This document shows positions 33,454 to 42,889 of a stretch of DNA of 64,000 bases, piece after piece; the stretch's first letter is position 1; every line of letters begins with the position of its first letter. The position numbers and the translations under genes are program-made. The DNA lies in contig NZ_NIHE01000001.1 in NCBI RefSeq assembly GCF_002806995.1, forward strand, positions 1 to 64,000, written 5' to 3'. The DNA is from Confluentibacter lentus. Its GTDB lineage: Bacteria; Bacteroidota; Bacteroidia; Flavobacteriales; Flavobacteriaceae. The notes below the pieces were generated by a model. The model had not been told where the DNA came from. It saw only the letters and a program-made list of their open reading frames with translations, and did no database searches.

Positions 33454-34506
33454 TCAATAAATACCCTGAAGCTTTTGAAGGTCCAAAATTTTAATATTTC
33501 TTCCTTCAATTTCAATAAGACCTTCCTTTTTAAATTGAGACATGGCCCTGATAAATGTTTCGGTTGCAATACCGGCAACACTTGCCAAATCGTAACGTGA
33601 AATTTTAATGGGATCTTCTGGTTTTCGATTCATTTTTTCTGCGAACTTTAAAATGGCAGTAGCGGTTTTTTTATTTACAGAGCTGTAAGCCATTTGTAAC
33701 AATTGGTCTTTAATATCCAAAAGGTCGTTAGTAAGCAGTTGAATAAACTCCAAAGTCATATTATGATTATCGTCGAGAAGATGTTTGAGTTGGTCTTTTG
33801 AAATACCAACCAATTTTGTGTTTTTAATAGCTGTTGCCGCTTCCCGATAGGGAATGTTTTGGATAAATGATGTGTAACCAAACAAATCGTCTTCTTTATA
33901 TAAAGCAGTTGTGAGCTCTTTACCTTGATCATCTAATTTATGGCATTTTACAACGCCCTTAATAATTAAAAAGATATGGTTTGAATGTTGCCCTTCTTTA
34001 TAAATTGATTCTCCTTCCTGAAATTCAAATGATTCTCCATTGTCATCAAAAAAATTTTTAAGGTCATTGAGTGTTTTAATTTCATCATCATTGTGCTTAA
34101 CTCCCTCTGGAACATGATTGTTTTCCTTTAAAATAGCGGTCTTTGCTAAACGGCTCTCAATCGCCGTTATAAGATCTTCTTCATTAAAGGGTTTGGTAAT
34201 ATAGTCATCTGCCCCTAGATTCATTCCCAAACGCACATCTTTTCGTTCCGCTTTTGCAGACAAAAAAATAAATGGTATAGATTTGGTACTTTCATTTTTG
34301 CTAAGTATCTCCAAAACGCCATAACCATCCAATTCCGGCATCATAATATCGCAAACAATAATATCAGGATGCAGTTGCTTTGCTTTTTCCACACCTATTT
34401 TACCATTGGAAGCCAAAATAACTTCATAGTATGAAAGCTCCAATATTTCTGCAGTATTTCCCCTTAACGAGGCATCGTCTTCTATCAATAATACTTTCTT
34501 TGTCAT
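33454..34506 (-). CDS. REC-CRP/FNR response regulator (proposed regulon activator)
   Basis: A 350-aa hybrid. Residues 1-122 are a receiver domain (Asp10/11, phospho-acceptor Asp53 in CDIMMPE, Lys105 in ITKPF). A cyclic-nucleotide-binding-fold sensor (about 155-265, FQEGESIYKEGQHSNHIFLI) and a CRP-type winged helix (about 275-345) follow. The recognition helix reads ATETFIRAM: Glu316 and Arg320 match FNR Glu209 and Arg213, while Ile319 replaces FNR Ser212. That predicts binding to TGA(T) half-sites without the leading T of TTGAT, which is what the thirteen operators show. The N-terminal cysteines of FNR are missing. It overlaps the kinase gene by ATGA. Confidence 0.9.
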   Translation of the reverse strand: MTKKVLLIEDDASLRGNTAEILELSYYEVILASNGKIGVEKAKQLHPDIIVCDIMMPELDGYGVLEILSKNESTKSIPFIFLSAKAERKDVRLGMNLGADDYITKPFNEEDLITAIESRLAKTAILKENNHVPEGVKHNDDEIKTLNDLKNFFDDNGESFEFQEGESIYKEGQHSNHIFLIIKGVVKCHKLDDQGKELTTALYKEDDLFGYTSFIQNIPYREAATAIKNTKLVGISKDQLKHLLDDNHNMTLEFIQLLTNDLLDIKDQLLQMAYSSVNKKTATAILKFAEKMNRKPEDPIKISRYDLASVAGIATETFIRAMSQFKKEGLIEIEGRNIKILDLQKLQGIY

Positions 34507-36005
34507 GAGGCTTTATTTGGTATGGTTAAAATAAACGTTGACCCTTTGTTTTCCTGACTTTTAAAAGTTATTGTACCACCTAAATTCTCTATATGTGATT
34601 TCGCTATATTAAGACCTATTCCGGTTCCTTGGGTAATTAGTACATTTTGTGCCCTAAAATAGCGATGGAATATGTTCTTTTGATCTTTTTCGGGAATTCC
34701 AATACCAGAATCTGAAATTTCAAAAGTTGTTTTGGATTTATCTTGCTTGACACTAATATTAACAATCGTATTTTCTGATGAATACTTTATCGCGTTGTGC
34801 ACTAAATTGGAGAGTGCCAATCCAATAGTCTTTTCATCTTGAACCAACGATATATCCTCTATATTCTCAGGATATTTAATTTGTTGCCCTTCCTTTAGCA
34901 ACATATTGGCATTGTAAACAACTTCATCAATTAATTTACTCAACCTAAATGTCGTGAATTTATAATTTACTTTTCCTGTTTCCAATTTTTCAAGAGACAA
35001 AAAATCATCCAGTATATTGTTTAAATAATATACTTTATCGGTAATTGTTTGAATATGCTTTTCCCTTTTATCTTGCTGCTCTTGCAATGTATATTTGCTT
35101 AAAAGAATGGTAGAGGTCAATATGGTACTCAATGGTGTTTTAAATTCATGGGAAACCAACGATAAAAATTTGGTTTTTAATTCATTGAGGTTTTTTTCTT
35201 GCTCAAGCGCTATTTTAAGTTGTTTTGTTCTCAACGCCACCGTTTTTTCTAATTTTTGGGTGTAGTTACGTTGCTCTGTTATATCTAAAATAATCGCTAC
35301 AAAGACTTTATTTTCCCCTAAAACCGATAGTTCTAAATTCACATAAACAGGATAGGTGGTTCCATCTTTGCGTTTATGAATCGTCTCGAATTCTATTTTG
35401 TCTTTAATATTCTTGACTAATGGCTCCGTTAACTTTCTGAATTTTTTTTCACTAAATTCTGGTTTAATATCCACTAAAGACATTTCTTTTAATTCACCCA
35501 ACGAATAACCTAGGTTTTTTTGCGCACCAAAATTGACATTTATAAATTTTAGTGAGACCGAATCAAAGACATATATTTCGTTCAGTGAATCGTCGAATAT
35601 TTTAGATAGATAATTGCGTTCTTGTTCTGCTTTTTTTCGGTCTGAAATGTCAATAATCAGAGCCATTACATACGTTTTATCGAAAATTGTAAAAGGGTTC
35701 AAGCCAACCTCTATCGGGAATTGATGCCCATTTTTGTGCCATCCGAATAAATCACGGCCATGACCCGTTTTACGTTTTTCACTATTATCGTAAAATGTCT
35801 TAAAATAACTGCCATGATTGGATTGGTATTTTTTTGGGATTAATACATGTAACCTCTTTCCCAATAATTCATTCTTATTATAGCCAAACATGGTATCTGC
35901 AGAGATATTTGTGGAAACAATATTCTGGTCTGCATCAACAATGACAATGCCCTCTGAAACCGCATCAGATAAAATTTGAAAAATGTCCCTGCTGTTTTTG
36001 AACAT
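34503..36005 (-). CDS. Soluble PAS-PAS histidine kinase (FixL-like PAS)
   Basis: A 500-aa sensor kinase without membrane helices or signal peptide. PAS 1 (about 5-120) resembles the FixL haem PAS: His64 (YQSNHGSY) and Arg84 (GHGRDLFG) stand 20 residues apart, as do His200 and Arg220 of Bradyrhizobium FixL. PAS 2 spans about 130-245. The HisKA phospho-acceptor is His286 (SLVSHEFKTP), followed by a full HATPase with N, G1 and G2 boxes. Many PAS domains share the His, so haem binding is plausible, not proven. Its stop overlaps the start of the response regulator gene, a clear cognate pair. Confidence 0.92.
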   Translation of the reverse strand: MFKNSRDIFQILSDAVSEGIVIVDADQNIVSTNISADTMFGYNKNELLGKRLHVLIPKKYQSNHGSYFKTFYDNSEKRKTGHGRDLFGWHKNGHQFPIEVGLNPFTIFDKTYVMALIIDISDRKKAEQERNYLSKIFDDSLNEIYVFDSVSLKFINVNFGAQKNLGYSLGELKEMSLVDIKPEFSEKKFRKLTEPLVKNIKDKIEFETIHKRKDGTTYPVYVNLELSVLGENKVFVAIILDITEQRNYTQKLEKTVALRTKQLKIALEQEKNLNELKTKFLSLVSHEFKTPLSTILTSTILLSKYTLQEQQDKREKHIQTITDKVYYLNNILDDFLSLEKLETGKVNYKFTTFRLSKLIDEVVYNANMLLKEGQQIKYPENIEDISLVQDEKTIGLALSNLVHNAIKYSSENTIVNISVKQDKSKTTFEISDSGIGIPEKDQKNIFHRYFRAQNVLITQGTGIGLNIAKSHIENLGGTITFKSQENKGSTFILTIPNKAS

Positions 36006-36109
36006 TTGTTGTCTTAGATTAAAAAGCCCTATAAAGATAAAACTTATTGTATTAATTATTAGGGTATTGTTTCAATAATCCGCGATAATTTAATAAGGAA
36101 ATGCAGCCA

Positions 36110-36152
36110 TGATATATATCATTTTTAAATAACAAAACAGCACTTAAATTTG
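36110..36152 (+). promoter_or_regulatory. Regulon operator H and promoter (TerB-like operon)
   Basis: TGATATATATCA (36110-36121) and a perfect -7 box TAAATTTG (36145-36152) are 23 nt apart, 19 nt before the ATG at 36172. The divergent kinase gene has no -7 box at the matching distance on its side. Confidence 0.9.
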
Positions 36153-36171
36153 TGTTTAGGAAAAAAACAAA

Positions 36172-36588
36172 ATGGAAACAAAAAAGCACATGACCTTAAA
36201 GTTTTATCAAAATTTGGGGAAACTATTTTATGCCATTGCAGCAGCAGACAATAAGGTTCACGAAGCTGAAATGAACAAACTTAAAGAGCTTGTCAAAAAA
36301 GAATGGCTGAATGTTGATGTTATTGAAGACGAATTTGGAATCGATGCCGCTTATCAAATAGACATTGTTTTTGATTGGTTATCACAGACTCATGATGAAG
36401 GGCTTGATATAAAATCCTGCTATGATGATTTCATAAACTACAAAAAAGAACAAAAACACCTTTACACAGAAAACGTAAACCGATTGATCCTAAAAACGGC
36501 AAATGCCATTGCAGAAAGTTTTTCTGGCAAAAACAAATCGGAATTGATGCTTTTGGCAAAACTAAATATTGAATTAAATAAAAAATAA
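36172..36588 (+). CDS. TerB-like protein
   Basis: A 138-aa helical cytoplasmic protein. The FYQNLGKLFYAIAAADNKVHEAEM segment has the AAADxKVHxxE Asp/Glu pattern of the TerB (tellurite-resistance) fold, a metal-binding helical bundle. No partner Ter genes are near. It is the first gene of the operon from operator H, followed 3 nt later by the DUF302 gene. Confidence 0.75.
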   Translation: METKKHMTLKFYQNLGKLFYAIAAADNKVHEAEMNKLKELVKKEWLNVDVIEDEFGIDAAYQIDIVFDWLSQTHDEGLDIKSCYDDFINYKKEQKHLYTENVNRLILKTANAIAESFSGKNKSELMLLAKLNIELNKK

Positions 36589-36590
36589 CC

Positions 36591-36986
36591 ATGAGCTATT
36601 ATTTTAGTACCATTGTTAAAGATGATTTTGATAACGTAGTAGACAAAACCACAGGATTACTACAAAAGGAAGGATTTGGTGTCCTAACACAAATCGATAT
36701 GCAACAAACCCTAAAGAAAAAACTGGATGTTGATTTTAACAGATATAAAATTCTAGGTGCGTGTAATCCACAATTTGCCTACAAAGCACTTCAAGCAGAA
36801 AATAAAATAGGTACTATGTTGCCATGCAATGTCATCATACAAGAGCTTGTAAACGGAACCGTTGAGGTAGCAGCGGTTAATCCCATGCAGTCTATGCAAG
36901 CGGTAAAAAACCCGGCACTGGAAGCTATTGCTAATGACGTTACGAACAAACTAAAGAACGTCATTAAAAACCTAAGCGATAAATAA
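36591..36986 (+). CDS. DUF302 family protein
   Basis: A 131-aa protein of the DUF302 family: [45 protein letters not shown] and the end VEVAAVNPM are all hallmarks. The family is small, soluble, of unknown function, and often associated with metal or redox stress. It sits between the TerB-like and nucleoside phosphorylase genes in a compact operon. Confidence 0.88.
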   Translation: MSYYFSTIVKDDFDNVVDKTTGLLQKEGFGVLTQIDMQQTLKKKLDVDFNRYKILGACNPQFAYKALQAENKIGTMLPCNVIIQELVNGTVEVAAVNPMQSMQAVKNPALEAIANDVTNKLKNVIKNLSDK

Positions 36987-36993
36987 ACAAGCA

Positions 36994-37698
36994 ATGAGCA
37001 CACATATTGAAGCAAAAAAAGGAGCCATTGCCGAATCGGTGTTATTACCTGGTGATCCAATGCGTGCCAAATGGATTGCAGAAACTTTTTTAGAAAATGT
37101 AGTTTGCTATAATGATATTCGAAGTATGTTGGGTTTTACGGGCACATATAAAGGAAAACCAATTTCGGTGCAAGGCACTGGTATGGGTATTCCATCTGCT
37201 TTGATTTACTGCCACGAATTAATTAATGATTATGGTGTAAAAAATTTGATTCGGGTTGGTTCTGCTGGATCTTATCAAAAAGATATACATATAAGGGATA
37301 TTGTCATTGCCATGGCAGCTTCCACAACATCAGGTATTAATAATTCCAGGTTCATCAATGCCGACTACTCGCCTACAGCCAATTTTGAACTTTTCATGAA
37401 AGCGGCGACTTATGCCGAAAAAAACAACATTCCAATTAAAGCCGGCAATGTACTTTCTGCCGATGAGTTCTATGATGACGACCCAGATTTCTATAAAAAG
37501 TGGGCGGAATTCGGAGTACTCTGCGTTGAAATGGAAACAGCAGGCCTATATACCATTGCTGCAAAATACAAGGTAAATGCCTTAACGATTTTAACAATTT
37601 CCGACTCCTTGGTCACCAAAGAAAAAACAACGGCTGGTGAACGAGAAAGCACATTCCATAACATGATAGATATTGCTCTAAATACCTTGTGCGAATAA
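36994..37698 (+). CDS. deoD: Purine-nucleoside phosphorylase
   Basis: A hexameric purine nucleoside phosphorylase (234 aa) that cleaves (deoxy)inosine, guanosine or adenosine with phosphate. [28 protein letters not shown], the phosphate site [10 protein letters not shown], and VEMETAGLY (substrate Met/Glu) are intact; Asp in ISDS is the catalytic acid. It is third in the operator H operon. Salvage of nucleosides during RNA turnover in arrested cells would fit the neighbouring RNases (inference). Confidence 0.96.
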   Translation: MSTHIEAKKGAIAESVLLPGDPMRAKWIAETFLENVVCYNDIRSMLGFTGTYKGKPISVQGTGMGIPSALIYCHELINDYGVKNLIRVGSAGSYQKDIHIRDIVIAMAASTTSGINNSRFINADYSPTANFELFMKAATYAEKNNIPIKAGNVLSADEFYDDDPDFYKKWAEFGVLCVEMETAGLYTIAAKYKVNALTILTISDSLVTKEKTTAGERESTFHNMIDIALNTLCE

Positions 37699-37715
37699 AA
37701 TCGATTTCCCTTACA

Positions 37716-37758
37716 TGATGAATATCATTTTATAATATTACAAAACCCTATACTTTTA
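37716..37758 (+). promoter_or_regulatory. Regulon operator I and promoter (WG-repeat operon)
   Basis: TGATGAATATCA (37716-37727) and TACTTTTA (37751-37758) are 23 nt apart. The octamer is also the left end of a 28-nt inverted repeat (37751-37778). Confidence 0.88.
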
Positions 37759-37778
37759 AATATGAATATTTAAAAGTA
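37751..37778 (+). repeat. Perfect inverted repeat at the transcription start
   Basis: TACTTTTAAATAT (37751-37763), two spacer bases, then its exact complement (37766-37778). It spans the -7 box and the start point, just before the ATG at 37785, and could act as a second operator or a 5'-end hairpin. Confidence 0.8.
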
Positions 37779-37784
37779 TGAGTC

Positions 37785-38396
37785 ATGAAAAAAGTAATAT
37801 TTATGCAAATTCTATTTGTGCTGATTCCTATCTTAGGATTTACCCAAAGCCAAGAAAGTTTCGATTATGTTTCCAAATTTCATGAGGATGTTGCCGCTGT
37901 TAAAAAAGGAAATCAATGGGGATTTATAAATGGCAACGGTAATATTGTCATAGACTTTAGAGGGGATTTGGTTTTAACCGAAACCGAAGACGGCATGTAT
38001 CCTGTTTTTAAGAATGACAGATGTTTAATTTCTGAAATCAAAAATGATATCCCTTACTTTGGATATATTGACAAAAGTGGCAAAACGGTTATTGAACCAC
38101 AGTTTTTAAAAGCCTTAAATTTTAATTATAATGCCGCTTTTGCCTTAAAGTTGGTCACAGAGGTCATTGGTACCAATGAGATATTAAATAAAAGAATGGT
38201 TTATCACAAATACTTTGAGGTAATTATAGATACCAATGGGAATGTAAAAGATTATTTATCTGAACCTATTAATATCATTTTAGACAAAAAGCATATTAAA
38301 AAACCACTGAAAATCACTTCTAAATTTATTTCAGACCAATTAATAGCAACTATGAATAAGGATGGAAAATGGAATATCAGAAAGTATGAACAATAG
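37785..38396 (+). CDS. Exported WG-repeat protein
   Basis: A 203-aa exported protein with a signal peptide (about 1-20, ending FTQS). Two WG-type repeats are clear: KKGNQWGFINGNGNIVI and FGYIDKSGKTVIEPQF. A final partial one reads NKDGKWNI. Such repeats mediate binding; no enzymatic motif is present. It is the first gene of a six-gene run that ends at 42676. Confidence 0.82.
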   Translation: MKKVIFMQILFVLIPILGFTQSQESFDYVSKFHEDVAAVKKGNQWGFINGNGNIVIDFRGDLVLTETEDGMYPVFKNDRCLISEIKNDIPYFGYIDKSGKTVIEPQFLKALNFNYNAAFALKLVTEVIGTNEILNKRMVYHKYFEVIIDTNGNVKDYLSEPINIILDKKHIKKPLKITSKFISDQLIATMNKDGKWNIRKYEQ

Positions 38397-38427
38397 AACT
38401 GAAATGTAAAACACCAGCTCACTTATT

Positions 38428-39513
38428 ATGAAAGCAAATCTAAATTTAGGCAGTATTTGGGGCATTAAACTAATAGTTCATTGGACATTCTTTTTTTTAA
38501 TTGTTTGGATTGTTTTAAGCGAATTAAATCGTGGTGGCACTACCAAAAGTGTATTATTTAATCTGTCACTGGTATTGGCTGTTTTTGCATGTGTCATTTT
38601 GCATGAGTTTGGACATGCTTTAGCCGCCAAGCGCTTCGGTATCCATACTAAAAAAATAACATTGCTCCCAATTGGCGGCATGGCAAGTTTAGAGCGTATA
38701 CCCGAATCGCCAAAACAAGAACTTCTGGTTACATTAGCAGGCCCTCTAGTGAATGTCATTATTGCCCTTTTCCTCTATTTTATGGTTCCTGTAAATGAAT
38801 TTATGCATTTAAATTTTACAGAAACTTTTGATGCCCTTACCAGCTACACCCTACAAAGTTTTTTATTCTATCTATATCTGGTTAATATTGGTTTGGTGGT
38901 TTTTAATCTAATTCCAGCATTTCCTATGGATGGCGGCCGCATTTTAAGAGCCCTTTTAGCTATGAAAATGAGTCGTGTAAAGGCTACCCAAATAGCCTCA
39001 ACCATTGGGCAGTTTATAGCCATATTGTTTTTATTGTTAGGATTATTATACAATCCATTTTTAATCATCATTGCGCTTTTTGTTTTTTTAGGCGCTTATG
39101 GCGAAAACCAAATAGTACAGCATTTAGCATTACTTAAAGGGCACAGTGTTGAAGAAGCTATGATGATCAATATATCTACTTTTAATCCAGACGACTCCAT
39201 AGACTTAGTTGTGAACAAAATCATTTCTGGGACAGAAAATAACTTCGTTGTTATTGAAGACCATAAGGTCAAAGGGATTTTATATCATAAAAACATTATT
39301 GACAACTCCAATAAAAATGTTTTAGTGAAGAATATCATGGAAACAACTTTTAAAACTGTTAAAGACACTGACAACCTCAATGACATCTATGATATCATTT
39401 TTATGGAAAAAAAATCATTTGTACCAGTTATAAAGGAAGAAAAACTTGTAGGTGTTATTGATGCCAACAACTTATATGAATATATTTTATTACAAACCAA
39501 ATTATCCTATTAA
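38428..39513 (+). CDS. Site-2 protease family protein with CBS domains
   Basis: A 361-aa intramembrane metalloprotease of family M50. Zinc motif HEFGH (about residue 59) and the third ligand in FPMDGGRILRAL lie in a six-helix membrane core (1-215). The cytoplasmic C-terminus has two CBS motifs (about 235-355), which in the family bind adenine nucleotides. A closely similar arrangement is known in Rip3-like proteins and sporulation SpoIVFB relatives. The substrate is unknown. Confidence 0.92.
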   Translation: MKANLNLGSIWGIKLIVHWTFFFLIVWIVLSELNRGGTTKSVLFNLSLVLAVFACVILHEFGHALAAKRFGIHTKKITLLPIGGMASLERIPESPKQELLVTLAGPLVNVIIALFLYFMVPVNEFMHLNFTETFDALTSYTLQSFLFYLYLVNIGLVVFNLIPAFPMDGGRILRALLAMKMSRVKATQIASTIGQFIAILFLLLGLLYNPFLIIIALFVFLGAYGENQIVQHLALLKGHSVEEAMMINISTFNPDDSIDLVVNKIISGTENNFVVIEDHKVKGILYHKNIIDNSNKNVLVKNIMETTFKTVKDTDNLNDIYDIIFMEKKSFVPVIKEEKLVGVIDANNLYEYILLQTKLSY

Positions 39514-39636
39514 TCATGAAATAGTATTAAAATGTCTTTTCTTGTTAAATCTTCTTGTTAAAAAACAAGGGAATATTTCCAACAAAAAGGTCTTTATACT
39601 AATTATAATAATGCAACTAAACTTAACAATAACCAA

Positions 39637-40524
39637 ATGGCTTTCATTGACTATTATAACATTTTAGGATTGCCAAAAACAGCTTCCGAACAGGATATTA
39701 AAAAAGCCTATCGGAAATTGGCACGCAAATACCATCCAGACCTAAACCCAAACGATGCCATTTCGGAAAAGAAATTCAAAGAAATAAATGAAGCTAACGA
39801 GGTATTAAGCAATGCTGAAAATAGAAAAAAATACGACCAGTACGGCGAGCATTGGAAACATGCTGAAGACTATGAAAAAGCGAAGCAACAAGGGCAATAT
39901 CAAAAAAGATATCAAGAAACAACAGACGGATATTCGGATGATGATTTTTCAAGCTTTTTTGAAAATATGTTTGATGGTGCGTCATCCAGAACTGGTGGCG
40001 GACAAGTAAAATTTAGAGGTCAAGATTTTAATGCGGAATTGCAACTCGATTTAAAAGATGTTTACATCACACATAAACGCACTTTAACGGTCAACAATAA
40101 AAATATTAGAATTACCATCCCATCGGGTGTTGAAAACGGACAAATCATAAAAATAAAAGGCCATGGTGGCAAAGGTGCTAATGGTGGCCCGAATGGCGAC
40201 TTATACATTCAATTTTCAATCGTAAACCATTCAAAATTCAAAAGAGATAAAGATGATTTATATACAATCGTCGATTTAGATTTATATAAAGCATTACTCG
40301 GCGGAGAACTTATGGTAGATACTTTTAATGGAAAAGTAAGATTGAATATAAAACCCGAAACACAAAACGGCACTAAAATAAAGCTTAAAGGCAAAGGCTT
40401 TCCCAAATACAAAAAAGAAGGACAGTTTGGGGATTTATTTATAACCTATCAAATAAAATTACCTACCAATCTTTCCAATGAAGAAATGGAATTAATAAAA
40501 GAGCTACAAAAACTACGTTCATAA
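39637..40524 (+). CDS. cbpA: DnaJ-type co-chaperone (CbpA-like)
   Basis: A 295-aa Hsp40. The J domain (2-70) has the HPD motif (KYHPDLNPND), followed by a Gly/Ser linker (TGGGQV) and the two substrate-binding beta domains; the Cys-rich zinc finger of DnaJ proper is missing, the mark of CbpA. Start ATG 39637. Its stop overlaps the next start (TAATG), and that gene encodes the usual CbpM partner, which supports the identification. Confidence 0.93.
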   Translation: MAFIDYYNILGLPKTASEQDIKKAYRKLARKYHPDLNPNDAISEKKFKEINEANEVLSNAENRKKYDQYGEHWKHAEDYEKAKQQGQYQKRYQETTDGYSDDDFSSFFENMFDGASSRTGGGQVKFRGQDFNAELQLDLKDVYITHKRTLTVNNKNIRITIPSGVENGQIIKIKGHGGKGANGGPNGDLYIQFSIVNHSKFKRDKDDLYTIVDLDLYKALLGGELMVDTFNGKVRLNIKPETQNGTKIKLKGKGFPKYKKEGQFGDLFITYQIKLPTNLSNEEMELIKELQKLRS

Positions 40525-40820
40525 TGGAATCAACACATTTAATACCGGTACAATTAGTTTGCAAACATTACAAAATCCCCGTTGCTTTTATAAACACGTT
40601 ACAAGAATTTCAACTTATAGAGTTAGCTGTCGAAAAAGACACTCATTTTATTCATAAAAAACAATTAAAAAAAGTTGAAAAAATAGCTCGCTTGCATTAT
40701 GACCTAGATATAAATATAGAAGGCATTGATGCTATTTATAATTTGTTGGAACAAGTAAATACCCTAAAACGAGAGGTGAAAAATTTAAATAACAGATTGC
40801 GTTTGTATGAAGATTTTTAA
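40524..40820 (+). CDS. cbpM: CbpM-like chaperone modulator
   Basis: A 98-aa MerR-like helical protein: LIPVQLVCKHYKIPVAF, then LDINIEGIDAIYNLLEQV and a C-terminal coiled coil. In E. coli CbpM binds the J domain of CbpA and blocks its action. The start codon overlaps the stop of cbpA by one base. Sequence similarity is limited, so the name rests largely on gene order. Confidence 0.82.
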   Translation: MESTHLIPVQLVCKHYKIPVAFINTLQEFQLIELAVEKDTHFIHKKQLKKVEKIARLHYDLDINIEGIDAIYNLLEQVNTLKREVKNLNNRLRLYEDF

Positions 40821-40856
40821 TCAAGCAACATTACCTGAAACAAAATAACAAATGAT

Positions 40857-41453
40857 ATGCTAACCTTTAAAAATTTCAATATTGCCGATTGGTTTTCATT
40901 TTATAGGATATTGGCCGTTCCCTTATTAATTTCATTGATTATTTTGGATGAGCGTCTAATATTCACATGGTTTCTATTGATTAGTTATCTCACCGATACC
41001 ATTGATGGCTATTTGGCAAGAAAACTTAACATTACTAGTGCTAGAGGTTCTCAACTTGATTCCTTTGGAGATCAGTTGACTTTGATTATGGGCTTAATTG
41101 GTCTTTTTTATTTTGAAACGGCATTCATCAAATCAAATATCATTACCATAACGATTGTTCTAGCACCCTATTTTATTCAAATGCTGATTGCCTATTATAA
41201 ATATGGGAAAGCCACTGCTTTCCATACGTATTTAGCTAAAACGTCGGCTGTGCTACAAAGTATCTTTGTTATTTTGGCTTTATTTTTTAGTCCAAATTAT
41301 ACACTATTCTATATGATGATTGCTTTCGGCCTATTGGAAACTATCGAAGAAATCATATTGATTTTCATTTATGATGATTGGGTTTCGGATGTTAAAGGGC
41401 TTTATTGGGCTTTAAGGGATAAAAGAAGACTTCATAAAAAAACTTCTAAATAA
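40857..41453 (+). CDS. CDP-alcohol phosphatidyltransferase family protein
   Basis: A 198-aa membrane enzyme of the CDP-alcohol phosphotransferase family. The catalytic motif D-G-x2-A-R-x8-G-x3-D-x3-D reads DTIDGYLARKLNITSARGSQ then LDSFGDQ (Asp residues present). About six membrane helices follow. The product could be phosphatidylglycerophosphate, phosphatidylserine or a related lipid; the acceptor is not determined. Its place in the operon links phospholipid synthesis to the stress response. Confidence 0.88.
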   Translation: MLTFKNFNIADWFSFYRILAVPLLISLIILDERLIFTWFLLISYLTDTIDGYLARKLNITSARGSQLDSFGDQLTLIMGLIGLFYFETAFIKSNIITITIVLAPYFIQMLIAYYKYGKATAFHTYLAKTSAVLQSIFVILALFFSPNYTLFYMMIAFGLLETIEEIILIFIYDDWVSDVKGLYWALRDKRRLHKKTSK

Positions 41454-41458
41454 CATAT

Positions 41459-42676
41459 ATGCGCAGCTATTCCATATTTACAATTTTCTTGTTGTGCATT
41501 GCCATCCTAATTATTGACACTTTAGCTTTTTATTGGCTTCAATCCATTACACAATTACTTGAGTCGAATTTAAAAACCATTATCAATTTTTTGTTTTGGA
41601 TATTTACCATTGGTCTTATTAGCGCCATTTTAATTCTAAAAATCAAACTTGATGACATTGACCCCAGACGAAAACAACTCCTCATTTCTTCCTTGTACGG
41701 ACTTACAGTTTCTTCATTTATACCCAAAATAATATTCGTTATTGTCATTTCCCAACTCTTTTATTTGAATGTTATTTTTTCAGAAAAAGAATCCCTCGTG
41801 GTCGTTCCCATAATAGGTCTCTTCTCTGGATTTTTACCTTTTTTTGCCATTGTATATGCCATATTTAAATCCATTTATCATTTCAAAATCCATAGACACA
41901 CATTAGAATTCGAACAGCTTCCTCCATCATTTAGCGGACTTAAAATGGTGCATATTTCCGATTTGCATTTAGGAAGCTTTAATTATCGGTTTAAAATTAT
42001 GAACCGAGCCATAAAACTGATCAATGATCTAGAACCAGACCTGATTTTTTTCACAGGTGATTTGGTGAATAATTATGCTTGGGAATTACGCGGATGGCAA
42101 AGGGTTTTTATCAAACTAAAAGCCAACTTAGGTAAATATGCCGTGTTGGGTAATCATGATTATGGCGATTACAGCAAATGGGAAACCGAAAGCGAAAAGC
42201 AAGACAATCATAAAGCCATCAAACGATTTTATGAGGTTATTGATTTCAAACTCCTTCTTAACGATTCGGATATCATTAAAAAAGGTCATGAAGAAATTGC
42301 CATAGTGGGTGTTGAAAATTGGGGGCATCCGCCATTTAAGCAATATGGGGACTTGCAAAAAGCATTGGAAAAAGCTATCAATGTCCCTTTTAAAATCTTG
42401 TTATCACATGACCCAAACTTGTGGAATGAAGCGGTAATAAATAAAACTGATATTGGATTAACACTATCGGGTCACACCCACGGCATGCAGGCGGCTATAA
42501 AAATTAAAGGTTTACAGTGGAGTCCCATTAAATACAAATACCGGCATTGGGCTGGTGTGTACCAGGTTAATGACCAATACTTAAACGTTAATCGTGGTCT
42601 TGGATGGATGGGGTTTCCGGGGCGATTAGGCATGCGTCCAGAAATTACTTCATTAAAATTAATAAGCCATAATTAG
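41459..42676 (+). CDS. Membrane-anchored metallophosphoesterase
   Basis: A 405-aa protein: four N-terminal membrane helices (about 5-140), then a calcineurin-type phosphoesterase domain. Metal-binding motifs are MVHISDLHLG, FTGDLVN, LGNHDYGDY, LLSHDP and LSGHTHGMQ, all intact. The YaeI-like arrangement suggests phospholipid or UDP-diacylglucosamine-type substrates, unproven. It is the last gene of the operator I operon. Confidence 0.9.
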   Translation: MRSYSIFTIFLLCIAILIIDTLAFYWLQSITQLLESNLKTIINFLFWIFTIGLISAILILKIKLDDIDPRRKQLLISSLYGLTVSSFIPKIIFVIVISQLFYLNVIFSEKESLVVVPIIGLFSGFLPFFAIVYAIFKSIYHFKIHRHTLEFEQLPPSFSGLKMVHISDLHLGSFNYRFKIMNRAIKLINDLEPDLIFFTGDLVNNYAWELRGWQRVFIKLKANLGKYAVLGNHDYGDYSKWETESEKQDNHKAIKRFYEVIDFKLLLNDSDIIKKGHEEIAIVGVENWGHPPFKQYGDLQKALEKAINVPFKILLSHDPNLWNEAVINKTDIGLTLSGHTHGMQAAIKIKGLQWSPIKYKYRHWAGVYQVNDQYLNVNRGLGWMGFPGRLGMRPEITSLKLISHN

Positions 42677-42682
42677 AATCAC

Positions 42683-42725
42683 TGATATATATCATTGCCT
42701 TCTTAAAAGTGAGTTTATATTTTTA
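42683..42725 (+). promoter_or_regulatory. Regulon operator J and promoter (PPOX 2)
   Basis: TGATATATATCA (42683-42694) and TATTTTTA (42718-42725) are 23 nt apart. The following leader of about 160 nt before the ATG at 42890 is unusually long; it contains only very short frames such as a 14-codon one at 42803. Confidence 0.85.
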
Positions 42726-42889
42726 TGACAACAAAAAAATTAAAAGGTATAATTCTAATTTTAAGACCAATCATCTAACTGTTCACGCAAAAATTCAAAG
42801 TAATGGCTAGAATATTATTTTACTCATTCATATTTAGTAAAAAATAAAAGCCATAATCATGATAAAAAACATCTATAAATCGTAACATC

